This document shows, piece after piece, positions 41,850-50,421 of a stretch of 64,000 nucleotides of DNA. The position numbers were made by a program, and so were the translations under genes. This DNA comes from an uncultured Selenomonas sp. (GTDB lineage Bacteria > Bacillota > Negativicutes > Selenomonadales > Selenomonadaceae). Position 1 is the first letter of the stretch, and the number at the start of each line of letters is the position of its first letter. The stretch lies in the NCBI GenBank assembly GCA_947167105.1, contig CAMVGU010000009.1:1-64000 (forward strand). The letters are read 5' to 3'. Below the pieces are notes generated by a model that was not told where the DNA came from, did not search any database, and saw nothing but the letters and a program-made list of their open reading frames with translations.

Positions 41850-43394
41850 GTGAGTATTATCGTTACAGTGATAATCGTGGCAGTAATCGCTGTGGCCATA
41901 GGCGTAGGCATAGGCTACATGATGCGCAAGCAGACGGCTGAGGCTCAGATTGGCTCGGCGGAGCAGGAAGCGTTGCGCATTATCTCGGAAGCCGAGCAGA
42001 AGGGCGAGAATCGCAAAAAGGAAGCCCTGCTGGAAGCCAAGGAGGAAATTCATCGCCAGCGTCAGGAACTGGATCGCGATACGAAGGAGCGCCGCAGCGA
42101 AATCCAGCGGCAGGAACGCCGCATGGTGCAGAAAGAGGAAAACCTCGACCGCAAGCTGGAGTCGCTGGAAAAGAAGGAAACGGCGATTGCCCGCAAGGAA
42201 GAACGCCTGGACAGATCCCAGGCTGCTGTAGACGAAATGCACGCCAGGCAGCAGGCTGAGTTGGAACGCATTTCCGGACTGAGTGCGGAGGAAGCGCGTA
42301 CTCTGATCATGGCTGAGACGGAGGAAGGCCTCAAGCATGAGAAGGCCATGAAGATCAAGGAGTACGAGCAGCAGACGAAGGACGAGGCGGATAAGAAGGC
42401 ACGTGAGATTCTCTCCACTGCCATACAGCGCTGTGCTGCGGATCATGTGGCAGAAACTACGGTGTCGGTGGTCGCTCTGCCCAACGATGAGATGAAGGGC
42501 CGTATCATCGGACGTGAGGGGCGCAATATCCGGACGCTGGAAACCATGACGGGCATCGATCTCATCATTGACGATACCCCGGAAGCGGTCATACTGTCCG
42601 GCTTCGATCCAGTGCGTCGCGAGATCGCGCGTATCGCTCTGGAAAAGCTGATTCAGGATGGGCGCATTCATCCGGCCCGTATCGAGGAAATGGTGGAGAA
42701 GGCGCGCCGTGAAGTAGAGCAGCGCATCAAGGAAGCCGGTGAGCAGGCTACATTTGACACGGGCGTACACGGCATCCACCCGGAGCTGGTCAAGCTCCTG
42801 GGGCGCCTGCGCTACCGCACGAGTTACGGCCAGAACGTGCTGAATCATTCCGTCGAGGTCGCTCATCTGGCAGGCGTGATGGCGGCCGAGCTGGGCTGCG
42901 ATGTGATGCTGGCCAAGCGTGGCGGCCTGTTGCATGACATCGGCAAGTCCATCGACCACGAGGTGGAGGGTTCCCACACTGCTATCGGTGCGGATATTGC
43001 CCGCAAATACCGTGAATCCAAGGATGTCATCAACGCGATTGCGTCCCATCATGGGGACTGTGAGCCGACTTCCGTGGAGTCGGTGCTGGTGGCGGCAGCA
43101 GATGCTGTGTCGGCAGCCCGTCCGGGTGCCCGCCGCGAGAGCCTGGAGTCTTACCTGAAACGCCTGAAGAGCCTGGAAGAGATTGCAGAATCCTTTGAAG
43201 GCGTTGAGCGTTGCTTTGCTATCCAGGCCGGCCGCGAAATCCGCGTCATGGTGAAGCCGGACAAGGTGGACGACGTGGAGGCAGTGGCTTTGGCACATGA
43301 CATTGTGAAGCGTATCGAGGATGAGCTGGAATATCCGGGTCAGATCAAGGCCACGGTCATCCGCGAAACGCGGGTCGTGGATTACGCCAAATGA
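41850..43394 (+). CDS. rny: Ribonuclease Y
   Basis: Membrane-anchored endoribonuclease that starts mRNA decay. The 514-aa protein has one N-terminal membrane segment (about residues 4-22), a long coiled coil of Glu/Lys/Arg/Gln-rich heptads to about residue 200, a KH domain ([15 protein letters not shown]) and an HD domain with the [10 protein letters not shown] motif. GTG start after GAGGGGGG. ymdB lies two genes downstream, which is the usual rny neighbourhood. Confidence 0.97.
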   Translation: MSIIVTVIIVAVIAVAIGVGIGYMMRKQTAEAQIGSAEQEALRIISEAEQKGENRKKEALLEAKEEIHRQRQELDRDTKERRSEIQRQERRMVQKEENLDRKLESLEKKETAIARKEERLDRSQAAVDEMHARQQAELERISGLSAEEARTLIMAETEEGLKHEKAMKIKEYEQQTKDEADKKAREILSTAIQRCAADHVAETTVSVVALPNDEMKGRIIGREGRNIRTLETMTGIDLIIDDTPEAVILSGFDPVRREIARIALEKLIQDGRIHPARIEEMVEKARREVEQRIKEAGEQATFDTGVHGIHPELVKLLGRLRYRTSYGQNVLNHSVEVAHLAGVMAAELGCDVMLAKRGGLLHDIGKSIDHEVEGSHTAIGADIARKYRESKDVINAIASHHGDCEPTSVESVLVAAADAVSAARPGARRESLESYLKRLKSLEEIAESFEGVERCFAIQAGREIRVMVKPDKVDDVEAVALAHDIVKRIEDELEYPGQIKATVIRETRVVDYAK

Positions 43395-43411
43395 TATTCT
43401 GATTGACTGCT

Positions 43412-43450
43412 GAGGAGGGTGCAGGGATTAAGCCTGTTCCCTCCTTTTCT
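43412..43450 (+). terminator. Terminator after rny
   Basis: GGAGGG-n2-CAGG pairs with CCTG-n2-CCCTCC, followed by TTTTCT. It lies 17 nt past the stop. Confidence 0.78.
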
Positions 43451-43541
43451 GGCAGTTAGGAGCTGTAGACTTATAAACTAAACATCTTGTTTGTCTGGTT
43501 TATTACGCTACAGTTTCTTAGAGCTGCCGAAGGAGGCAGAT

Positions 43542-44102
43542 ATGTTTGGGTTAAGGAAATTTTTAGGCTCTTTGGGCAGGGGCGCCAGGGGCAAGGAGCC
43601 CCTGGGCAAAGCAGGGGTGCAGCTCTTAGGTGCCATGCTTGTATGCTATCCCGAAATCTCAACCGTAGCCTTTGAGCCAGGGGACGGTCAGTTAGTGCTG
43701 GGCTTTGTAGTGCGTGCTCCCCTGCCAGCACGTCCTGACCTGGAAAAGTTTGCGGCCTTCCTCAATGATAGCGTGCAGGCTTACCATGAGCTGGAGGAGT
43801 CCCGGTTCGTGTGTACGGCCATTGAGGCCGAGGCCCAGAATAACACGCTGATACTGCGGGTCAGGCGTGCACTGACTGACTTCATGCGCGGGGAACTGGA
43901 ATTGATTGTGACACTGATGCGCGACCGTTTCGGTGAGCAACTGGTGGTGGACAGGCACTCTCCGGATAATCTGGAGCCGGATTTTGCGGACTTGCAGAGT
44001 GAGATTCTTGACCAGATGCTGGAACATGTGCAGGAAATTCCCATCGGGGAGCACATCGTCGGCGTCAGGGAGAACGACCGCGTAGTCATTTATAATTGCT
44101 GA
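43542..44102 (+). CDS. Conserved-looking hypothetical protein between rny and ymdB
   Basis: I do not recognise this 186-aa protein. It has no signal peptide or membrane segment. The first 25 residues are basic (LRKFLGSLGRGARGK), the middle alternates short hydrophobic strands (QLVLGFVVRA, ESRFVCTAIEAE, NTLILRVRRAL) with acidic helices, and it ends VVIYNC. Two helical segments, DFMRGELELIVTLMRDRFG and SEILDQMLEHVQEIP, suggest a compact alpha/beta fold. ATG at 43542 is chosen because GGAGG lies about 8 nt before. A TTGTTT/TACAGT pair upstream could be a promoter. Being 18 nt before ymdB it is likely in its operon. Confidence 0.7.
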   Translation: MFGLRKFLGSLGRGARGKEPLGKAGVQLLGAMLVCYPEISTVAFEPGDGQLVLGFVVRAPLPARPDLEKFAAFLNDSVQAYHELEESRFVCTAIEAEAQNNTLILRVRRALTDFMRGELELIVTLMRDRFGEQLVVDRHSPDNLEPDFADLQSEILDQMLEHVQEIPIGEHIVGVRENDRVVIYNC

Positions 44103-44120
44103 TCTTTGAAGGAGAAAAAT

Positions 44121-44897
44121 ATGCGGGTCATGCTGACAGGGGATGTGGTTGGCCGTCCGGGCCGTCGCGCATTCCGGGAATATACGCCAAAGCTCCGTAA
44201 GGAGAAGGGCATCGATCTGGTCATTGTGAATGGCGAGAACTCAGCGGGGGGCAGGGGCATCACGCGCAGCGCCCTGAATGAGTTGTACAGCGGCGGCGCA
44301 GATGTGGTGACATCGGGCAACCACATCTGGGACAAGAAGGAAGTGCTGGAGTTCATCGACACTGAGCCTTTCCTCCTGCGCCCTGCCAATTACCCGGAGG
44401 ACACGCCGGGCAGAGGTGCCTGCGTCTATCCCTTCAAGGCCAAGAACATCGGCGTGATGAATTTGTCCGGCCGGGCCTTTATGCAGTCACTGGACTGTCC
44501 TTTTCGGAAAGCCGATCTGCTGCTCAGGGAGCTGGCGCGGGAGTGCGACATCATATTCCTTGATTTCCATGCGGAGACCACTTCAGAAAAAATGGCGATG
44601 GGCTGGTATCTTGATGGCCGCGTGAATGGCGTGGTTGGCACCCATACCCATATACAGACCGCAGATGCGCGCATCCTGCCCCAAGGCACGGCGTATATTA
44701 CGGATCTGGGCATGGTGGGCCCCTGGAACTCTGTGCTGGGAGTGGAAACGGATAAGATCCTGGAGAAGTTCCTGACGGGCATGCCGGCGCGCTTTGACCT
44801 GGCAAGCGGGCCAAATGCCTATTCGGCAGTGCTAATAGAGATAGATGACAGGACAAATAAAACTTTAGGCATCGAGAGAATCCTTTTGACCGATTAA
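44121..44897 (+). CDS. ymdB: YmdB-type metallophosphoesterase
   Basis: A 258-aa di-iron phosphoesterase (TIGR00282 family). In Bacillus YmdB hydrolyses 2',3'-cyclic nucleotides and affects biofilm and motility. Metal motifs are MLTGDVVGRPGR, NGENSAGGRGI, TSGNHIWDKKE, LDFHAETTSEK and GTHTHIQTAD, all intact. ATG at 44121 follows GAAGGAG by 6 nt. The combination of rny and ymdB is conserved, which supports a role in RNA turnover or signalling. Confidence 0.95.
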   Translation: MRVMLTGDVVGRPGRRAFREYTPKLRKEKGIDLVIVNGENSAGGRGITRSALNELYSGGADVVTSGNHIWDKKEVLEFIDTEPFLLRPANYPEDTPGRGACVYPFKAKNIGVMNLSGRAFMQSLDCPFRKADLLLRELARECDIIFLDFHAETTSEKMAMGWYLDGRVNGVVGTHTHIQTADARILPQGTAYITDLGMVGPWNSVLGVETDKILEKFLTGMPARFDLASGPNAYSAVLIEIDDRTNKTLGIERILLTD

Positions 44898-45017
44898 GAA
44901 ACTAAAAGCAGGAATTTCTGCGCGCATGCCGAATACACTCTCTAGCAGCAGTAAGAAATGTAAAATCAAGCACCAATTCTATCTACAGGCTAATTGACAA
45001 GAGAGGACGGCTTAGAC

Positions 45018-45278
45018 ATGGAAATTTTGAAAGTATCTGCCAAATCAAATCCGAATTCTGTTGCCGGGGCACTGGCGGGGGTTTTGAGGGAGAACGGCAG
45101 CGCAGAGATGCAGGCCATTGGTGCAGGCGCACTGAACCAGGCAGTCAAGGCAGTGGCCATTGCGCGGGGATTCGTGGCACCTCATGGTGTAGATCTCATC
45201 TGCATTCCAGCTTTCACGGATATCAAGATCGAGGGGGAGGAGCGCACCGCAATCAAGCTGATTGTGGAGCCGCGCTGA
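45018..45278 (+). CDS. spoVS: SpoVS-type (Alba-fold) protein
   Basis: An 86-aa protein matching stage V sporulation protein S almost throughout: MEILKVSAKSNPNSVAGALA, GAGALNQAVKAVAIARGFVA and LICIPAFTDIKIEGEERTAI. The Alba-like fold suggests nucleic-acid binding. It is kept in many non-sporulating bacteria, so its presence does not prove sporulation. ATG at 45018 fits the family length, with an AGAGAGGA site upstream. The 120-nt gap before it holds an imperfect GCAGGAATTTCTGC palindrome and possible own promoter. Confidence 0.95.
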   Translation: MEILKVSAKSNPNSVAGALAGVLRENGSAEMQAIGAGALNQAVKAVAIARGFVAPHGVDLICIPAFTDIKIEGEERTAIKLIVEPR

Positions 45279-45311
45279 GCTTCCGGGGGATAGAGAATAG
45301 GAGAATGCAGG

Positions 45312-46139
45312 ATGCCAAGCGATTTGCATACGCATACGGTGTACTCTGACGGCAAGTATACGCCGGAGGAACTCGTGGCGGCAGCCAAGGCAGCAGGTCT
45401 CTCGTATCTGGCCATCACAGACCATGATACAGTTGAGGGCATAGGCCATCTCTATGAGAATGGCCTGTACCCCGTAAAGGGATTGCATATTATCCCCGGC
45501 ATAGAGTTCAGTGCACACCATCCGATGCACGAAGTTCATATACTGGGCTACAATATCGACATATACTACAGGGAACTTGTTGATAAGCTGAATGATGTGA
45601 CGGAAGCCCGCTGGACGCGCTTCAGCGAGATGGTGGAGAAGCTCTGCGGGCTGGGGTACCATATCAGCGAGACAGAGGTGCTGACCCTGGCCGGCGAGAG
45701 TAAGTCCATCAGTCGTTCGCATATTGCGCGGATTCTGGTAAAAAAGGGATATTTTGAGTCCATCAGGGATGCTTTTGCTGAATTGCTGCAAAAGGGGAAG
45801 CCTGCTTATGTGCCCCACTATCGCATGGAGACGGCGGAAATCATTGCGCTGATCAAAGCGGCAGGCGGCACACCTGTATTGGCGCATCCCAAGCTTGTCG
45901 GCGATGATGAGCTGGTAGAACAGCTCTGTCAAAGCGGCATAGAAGGACTGGAGGTCTATTATCCGGCGCATGAGGCGGCTGATACACAGCGCTATATCGA
46001 AATGGCGAAGAAGTACGGCCTGCTCCTTTCCGGAGGGTCTGACTTTCACGGTTATGCAACCCGCTTCCCGCAGGAAATGGGCATCTTTACCATTGATGAT
46101 GAGGTGGCGGAGCAATTTTTCCGCTCCGAGCATATTTGA
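45312..46139 (+). CDS. PHP-domain phosphoesterase (RNase AM/TrpH-like)
   Basis: A 275-aa metal-dependent phosphoesterase. PHP motifs are in order: DLHTHTVYSDG, ITDHDT, PGIEFSAHH, HILGYNID, LAHPKL and GGSDFHG, giving a full metal site. E. coli relatives (YciV/RNase AM) degrade 3'-5' nucleoside bisphosphates and trim 5' ends of RNA; such a role here is inferred. AATAGGAG site before ATG. It follows spoVS by 33 nt and precedes the NTPase-Asp23 gene by 24 nt, likely one operon. Confidence 0.9.
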   Translation: MPSDLHTHTVYSDGKYTPEELVAAAKAAGLSYLAITDHDTVEGIGHLYENGLYPVKGLHIIPGIEFSAHHPMHEVHILGYNIDIYYRELVDKLNDVTEARWTRFSEMVEKLCGLGYHISETEVLTLAGESKSISRSHIARILVKKGYFESIRDAFAELLQKGKPAYVPHYRMETAEIIALIKAAGGTPVLAHPKLVGDDELVEQLCQSGIEGLEVYYPAHEAADTQRYIEMAKKYGLLLSGGSDFHGYATRFPQEMGIFTIDDEVAEQFFRSEHI

Positions 46140-46163
46140 GTCTGGCGTAGGGAGAGAGCTGCA

Positions 46164-46994
46164 ATGGACGTAATCGCTTTGGTGGGCCCCAGCGGCACAG
46201 GCAAAAGCCATCGTGCGCTTATCGTTGCGCATAAGCATCAGGCGGATGCTATCATTGATGATGGCATCCTGATCAAGGATGGCAAGATAGTGGGGGGACA
46301 CTCCGCTAAGCAGGAAAAAAGCCGCATTATGGCCGTGCGACGGGCCATCTTCGTGTTGCCGGGGCATGCCCAGGAAGTGCGCGAGGCCATTGCCAGGGTG
46401 CAGCCCCATCGCATATTGGTGCTGGGGACTTCCGAAAATATGGTGCAGAAGATTGCAAAGGCATTGAAACTGCCTCCGATTGCCCATATCATTCACATTG
46501 AGGATATCGCAACCAGGCAGGACATTGAAAAAGCGCAATTCTACCGTCTGAAACAGGGCAAGCATATCATTCCGGTGCCCACCATCGAGCTGAAGCCGCA
46601 TTTTTCCGGCTACCTGGTAGACCCCTTGCAGACCTTCTTCAAGCGTTCGTCCACTAAGCGGCGTCGCTTGGGGGAGAAATCCATTGTGCGCCCTGTCTTC
46701 AGCTACTATGGCAAGCTCAGCATTGATGACTCGGCCATCGAGTCCATTGTGGGCAGGATTGTGCGGGAAAAAGGCGCAACCAAAGTCAAGCATATTCGTG
46801 TGCGCCACTTAATGAAGGGCGATGAGGATATGGGGCTGACTATCGCCTGCGATGTGGAGCTGACTTACGGCAACCATATTCCAACCCTGATTGCCGGGCA
46901 GCAGCAGGCAGTGCGCCGGGCAGTTGAATTCATGACTGGTATGATCGTGCATGAGGTGAATATCCGGGTCAGGGCGCTCTATGTAGAGGCTTAA
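46164..46994 (+). CDS. P-loop NTPase fused to an Asp23-like domain
   Basis: A 276-aa protein of two parts. Residues 1-150 form a P-loop fold with Walker A GPSGTGKS (8-15) and a hydrophobic strand before ILVLGTSENM; a clear Walker B is not seen. Residues about 170-276 (SIDDSAIESIVGRIVREKGA, then ELTYGNHIPTLIAG and VNIRVRALYVEA) resemble the Asp23/Gls24 alkaline-shock domain, which in YloU-type proteins binds the cell envelope machinery. The function of the fusion is unknown to me. GGGAGAG site before ATG. Last gene before a bidirectional terminator. Confidence 0.75.
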   Translation: MDVIALVGPSGTGKSHRALIVAHKHQADAIIDDGILIKDGKIVGGHSAKQEKSRIMAVRRAIFVLPGHAQEVREAIARVQPHRILVLGTSENMVQKIAKALKLPPIAHIIHIEDIATRQDIEKAQFYRLKQGKHIIPVPTIELKPHFSGYLVDPLQTFFKRSSTKRRRLGEKSIVRPVFSYYGKLSIDDSAIESIVGRIVREKGATKVKHIRVRHLMKGDEDMGLTIACDVELTYGNHIPTLIAGQQQAVRRAVEFMTGMIVHEVNIRVRALYVEA

Positions 46995-47017
46995 ATCTCA
47001 GACTTTCCTTTAAAATT

Positions 47018-47061
47018 AAAAGGCATAGCATCGCAGAATTTTTTCTGGTGCTATGCCTTTT
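47018..47061. terminator. Bidirectional terminator between the NTPase gene and htpG
   Basis: AAAAGGCATAGC/GCTATGCCTTTT, a 12-bp perfect stem with A and T tracts on both sides. It serves the plus-strand operon and the minus-strand htpG, whose stops face each other. Confidence 0.88.
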
Positions 47062-47099
47062 CGATTACAAGGAAAGATTGATACGTCAGCTATTGATAA

Positions 47100-49064
47100 T
47101 TATTTTGCCATCAGCTTGGCCAGCTTGCTTGCGAACTCCACCGGGTTTTCCGGCAGGATGCCTTCGATGAGCAGGGCCTGCGAGTACAGGAGATCGCAGT
47201 AATCCTTGAACTCCGGCGTGTCCTTGCCCGCGCCGTGGAGGCTCTGCAAGCGGGTGAAGAGTTCATGGTGCGGGTTGATTTCCAGGATACGTTTTGCCTT
47301 GAAAAGAGGATTCTCCATTTCCTTGAAGGTCTGCTCCATAGAGAGGGAGGGGCCCGCCTCGTCGGCAACCAGGCAGACGGCGCTGGACTTCAGGCGGGTG
47401 GAGACTTTGACTTCAGCCACCTTGTCGCCGAGAACTTCCTTGATGTCTTTCATCAGGTCATCATTGCTCTTGGCGATTTCCTCGGTTTCCTTCTTGACTT
47501 CCTCGGACTCAGCATCATCCAGCCCCAGGTCGCCGCGGCTGATGGAGTGGAAGTCCTTGCTGTCGTATTGGCGGATAGCCTCGATGGCGAATTCGTCCAC
47601 CGGGTCTAGCAGGTAGAGGACTTCGATGCCTTTGTCCCGCAGCAGTTCCATCTGGGGCAGATGCTCGATGGTTTCCTTGTCCCTGGCTGTGGCATAGTAA
47701 ATCTTCTTCTGGCTCTCTGGCATGCGGGAGACATATTCCTTCAGCGTTACCAGCTTGCCCTCCTTGGAGCTCATGAAGAGCAGCAGATCCTTCAGCTTGT
47801 CGATGGTCTCGGTGCCGCCGTAAATGGAATTGTAGATGCCGATTTTCAGGGACTTGCCGTATTCATTCCAGAATTTCTCGTAGTCCTCCCGGTGCTTGTC
47901 CAGCTTCTTGGCGAGATTTTTCAGGATGTTTTTCTCCAGGGCCTTGCCGATGCTCTTGAGCTCACGGCTCTGCTGCAAGAGTTCCCTGGAGATGTTCAGG
48001 GAGAGATCAGGGGAGTCCACCAGGCCCTTCATGAAGCGCAAATAATCCGGCAGCAGATCCTTGCACTTGTCCATGATGAACACATGGCGGGAGTAGAGCT
48101 GCAGGCCCGGCTCATAGTCCGTGTGGTAGAGGTTGAAAGGAGCCTTGGCCGGGATGCAGAGCAGGGCTGTGTATTCCAGAGTGCCCTCAGCCTGGGTGTG
48201 GAAGACCTCCATGGGCTTTTCCCACTCGTGGAACTGGTTCTGGAAGAACTTCTCATATTCTTCGTCCGTGATCTCGGCCTTGGCCTTGGTCCACAGGGGC
48301 TTCATGGAGTTCAGGGTGCGAACCTCGGTCTTTTTGATGGGCTCTGCGTCCTTGATAGGCTCGCCCTTATCATCCTTCGGAGTTTCTGTGACTTCAAAGT
48401 TCATCTTGATGGGGTAGCGCACATAGTCGGAATACTTCTTTACAAGGCTCTGCAGTTTATATTCTTCGGTGAAATCATCTTCGGCTTCATCACCGTAATA
48501 ATCCTTTTTCAAGGTGATGGTGATGTTCGTGCCCCGTTGCTCCTTTTCCGCTTCTTCCAGGGTATAGGAGCCCTCGCCGTCCGACTCCCAGCGCCAGGCC
48601 TGCTGCTCCCCGGCCTTGCGGGTGACGATGGTGATTTTCTCCGCTACCATAAAGGCAGAGTAAAAGCCCACGCCGAACTGGCCAATCAGTTCCTTGTCAC
48701 TGAGCTCGCTGCTTTCCCCTTGGGCTTCCTTTGCCTTCTGGATCTGCTCCAGGAAGGCTTTCGTACCGGACTGGGCGATGGTGCCGATATTCTCGACGAT
48801 TTCATCGTGGTTCATGCCCAGGCCCGTATCGGCAATGGTCAGGGTATGGCTCTCCTTGTCCGGGATCAGGAAAATCTCATAATCCTCGTTGCCCTCCAGC
48901 ATTTCGCGGTTCGTGAGGCTTTCGTAATGCAGCTTGTCCAGCGCATCCGAAGCGTTGGAGATGAGCTCACGCAGGAAAATCTCGTGGTTCGTGTAAATGG
49001 AATTGATCATCAAATCAAGGAGTTTTTTGGTTTCTGCTTGAAATTCATGTGTCTCTTTAGCCAT
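47100..49064 (-). CDS. htpG: Chaperone protein HtpG (Hsp90)
   Basis: The 654-aa bacterial Hsp90. N-terminal GHKL ATPase: NHEIFLRELISNASDALDK, the DTGLGMNHDEIVENIGTIAQSGT lid region (motifs I and II), GQFGVGFYSAFMVA, then the middle domain with the conserved SREL-LQ-R arginine loop and the C-terminal dimer domain. AAGGAAGG site before ATG. A CIRCE operator and a strong promoter lie upstream, so HrcA control is predicted, unlike the HrcA-independent htpG of Bacillus subtilis. Confidence 0.97.
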   Translation of the reverse strand: MAKETHEFQAETKKLLDLMINSIYTNHEIFLRELISNASDALDKLHYESLTNREMLEGNEDYEIFLIPDKESHTLTIADTGLGMNHDEIVENIGTIAQSGTKAFLEQIQKAKEAQGESSELSDKELIGQFGVGFYSAFMVAEKITIVTRKAGEQQAWRWESDGEGSYTLEEAEKEQRGTNITITLKKDYYGDEAEDDFTEEYKLQSLVKKYSDYVRYPIKMNFEVTETPKDDKGEPIKDAEPIKKTEVRTLNSMKPLWTKAKAEITDEEYEKFFQNQFHEWEKPMEVFHTQAEGTLEYTALLCIPAKAPFNLYHTDYEPGLQLYSRHVFIMDKCKDLLPDYLRFMKGLVDSPDLSLNISRELLQQSRELKSIGKALEKNILKNLAKKLDKHREDYEKFWNEYGKSLKIGIYNSIYGGTETIDKLKDLLLFMSSKEGKLVTLKEYVSRMPESQKKIYYATARDKETIEHLPQMELLRDKGIEVLYLLDPVDEFAIEAIRQYDSKDFHSISRGDLGLDDAESEEVKKETEEIAKSNDDLMKDIKEVLGDKVAEVKVSTRLKSSAVCLVADEAGPSLSMEQTFKEMENPLFKAKRILEINPHHELFTRLQSLHGAGKDTPEFKDYCDLLYSQALLIEGILPENPVEFASKLAKLMAK

Positions 49065-49097
49065 CTTGATATTACCTTCCTTAAATTTTATAGTCTG

Positions 49098-49124
49098 TTA
49101 GCACTCTTATGGGGAGAGTGCCAA
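49098..49124 (-). promoter_or_regulatory. CIRCE operator (HrcA site) of htpG
   Basis: TTAGCACTC, 9 bp, GAGTGCCAA, which matches the CIRCE consensus TTAGCACTC-N9-GAGTGCTAA with one mismatch. It lies in the 5' leader between the -10 box and the ribosome site of htpG, the normal place for HrcA repression. Confidence 0.9.
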
Positions 49125-49136
49125 ATCACAAGCAAT

Positions 49137-49165
49137 AATATACTGCATAAAAGGCAAAAAGTCAA
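49137..49165 (-). promoter_or_regulatory. htpG promoter
   Basis: On the minus strand TTGACT, 17-bp spacer, TATATT, directly upstream of CIRCE. Confidence 0.85.
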
Positions 49166-49177
49166 GAATGAGACATG

Positions 49178-49207
49178 AAAAACGCCTGGGAAAACTGTCC
49201 CAGGCGT
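49178..49207 (-). terminator. Terminator of the AI-2E transporter gene
   Basis: ACGCCTGGG/CCCAGGCGT stem of 9 bp, followed on the minus strand by TTTTT. It isolates this gene from the htpG promoter. Confidence 0.85.
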
Positions 49208-49213
49208 ATGTAT

Positions 49214-50269
49214 TCAGGAATCTTTTCGCTCATGGACGAGCCAGCGGGAGAGAGCCAGGCATTCATTCTGCTTCAGGCGGTTGGCGTAGATATCCTCTAT
49301 GACCAGTTTGCAGATGACGATGAAGGGGACGGCCAGGAACATGCCTGCCGGCCCCAGTAATTCACCGCCGAGCACAATGCCCAGGATAATGGAGATGGGA
49401 TGCAGGTTAAGTGATTTGCCTATGAGGGTAGGGTACACCACATTATGGTTAATCTGCGTCAGTATCAGGTAAAAACCGGCTGTCTGGGCGGTCAGGCCGA
49501 GGCCGTTGGTGGCGGTCAACAGCGTGCCGAAGCAGGAAGCCACCGTGGGCCCCAGTACCGGCACAAATTCCGCTATGCCGGAAACCATGGCGAAGACAGG
49601 GCCGTAGGGCAGGCCGCGCAATGTGAAGTACAGTAAAACGACGGTGGCGGTCAGGCAGCAGATGATAAGCTGGCTGCAGATGTAGGTGCGCAGCGCCGAA
49701 AGAATCCGGTCAAAGAGTGCCAGCACCCGGCCGTAATCCCGGTGGGGAAACAGGCCCGCCAAATAATTTTTGATGCTGTTGCCGTCTTTCAGCAGGTAGA
49801 AGGTGACGAAGAAGATAATCACCAGGTCGATGATGCTGCCAAACAGGGAAAACAGCATGCTCACGGAGGATTTCAGGGCTGTCAGGGCGGCGCTCTTGAC
49901 TTCATCCAAAAGGCCGTCTGCCTCATCGTTTAAATATGACGATACGTCATGCATTGCAATATTTTGCTGCAGGCCCTCCATCAGCACAGGAAAGTCCCTG
50001 GTGAATTTGGTGAGGTTCGGTATTACGCTGCGTGAAACCAGCACGAAGACCAGGACTGACAGCAGGATAAAGGCTAAGATTACCAAGCCCGCAGCCAGGC
50101 CACGGGGCATTTTCTGCGAAAGCCTGTCCACCAGTGGATGCAGCAAGAGCTGCAGCAGCAGCGACAGAAAAACAATGAAGGCAAGCTGCTGCAAGTACCA
50201 GAAGGTGGAGAGCAGCACAGTGAATGTAACAGCTATGATGATGGAAGTGCGGTAATTGCGTAGATTCAT
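49214..50269 (-). CDS. AI-2E family transporter (PerM/YdiK-like)
   Basis: A 351-aa membrane protein with about seven or eight hydrophobic helices and the typical long extracytoplasmic/cytosolic amphipathic segment after the third helix. The family signature regions DLVIIFFVTFYLLKD, GLPYGPVFAMVSGIAEFVPVLG and GKSLNLHPISIILGIVLGGELLG are clear (each in one block). Family members export autoinducer-2 or act as sodium/lithium-proton antiporters; substrate here is not known. The start is an ATG just before an A/T-rich gap shared with the divergent kinase gene. Confidence 0.88.
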   Translation of the reverse strand: MNLRNYRTSIIIAVTFTVLLSTFWYLQQLAFIVFLSLLLQLLLHPLVDRLSQKMPRGLAAGLVILAFILLSVLVFVLVSRSVIPNLTKFTRDFPVLMEGLQQNIAMHDVSSYLNDEADGLLDEVKSAALTALKSSVSMLFSLFGSIIDLVIIFFVTFYLLKDGNSIKNYLAGLFPHRDYGRVLALFDRILSALRTYICSQLIICCLTATVVLLYFTLRGLPYGPVFAMVSGIAEFVPVLGPTVASCFGTLLTATNGLGLTAQTAGFYLILTQINHNVVYPTLIGKSLNLHPISIILGIVLGGELLGPAGMFLAVPFIVICKLVIEDIYANRLKQNECLALSRWLVHERKDS

Positions 50270-50354
50270 GAATTCTGCTCCTTAGCATGGGAATGACCCG
50301 GCAGATTTACCTACATACATGATAACGCAATAGATGCCTGTGAGCAAGTTGTTG

Positions 50355-50383
50355 TTGAAGATAATCAGCCTATATGTTAGGAT
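50355..50383 (+). promoter_or_regulatory. Promoter of the P-loop kinase gene
   Basis: TTGAAG, 17-bp spacer, TAGGAT, 38 nt before the ATG and divergent from the AI-2E transporter gene. Confidence 0.6.
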
Positions 50384-50421
50384 AAATACAGAATCTTTCA
50401 AAGAGCAAGGAGGCAGGCAGC

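Noticed and set aside
47661-49178. Plus-strand open frame opposite htpG
   Set aside because: Low-complexity Leu/Val/Gly sequence with no motifs, covering CIRCE and the promoter; htpG is unambiguous.
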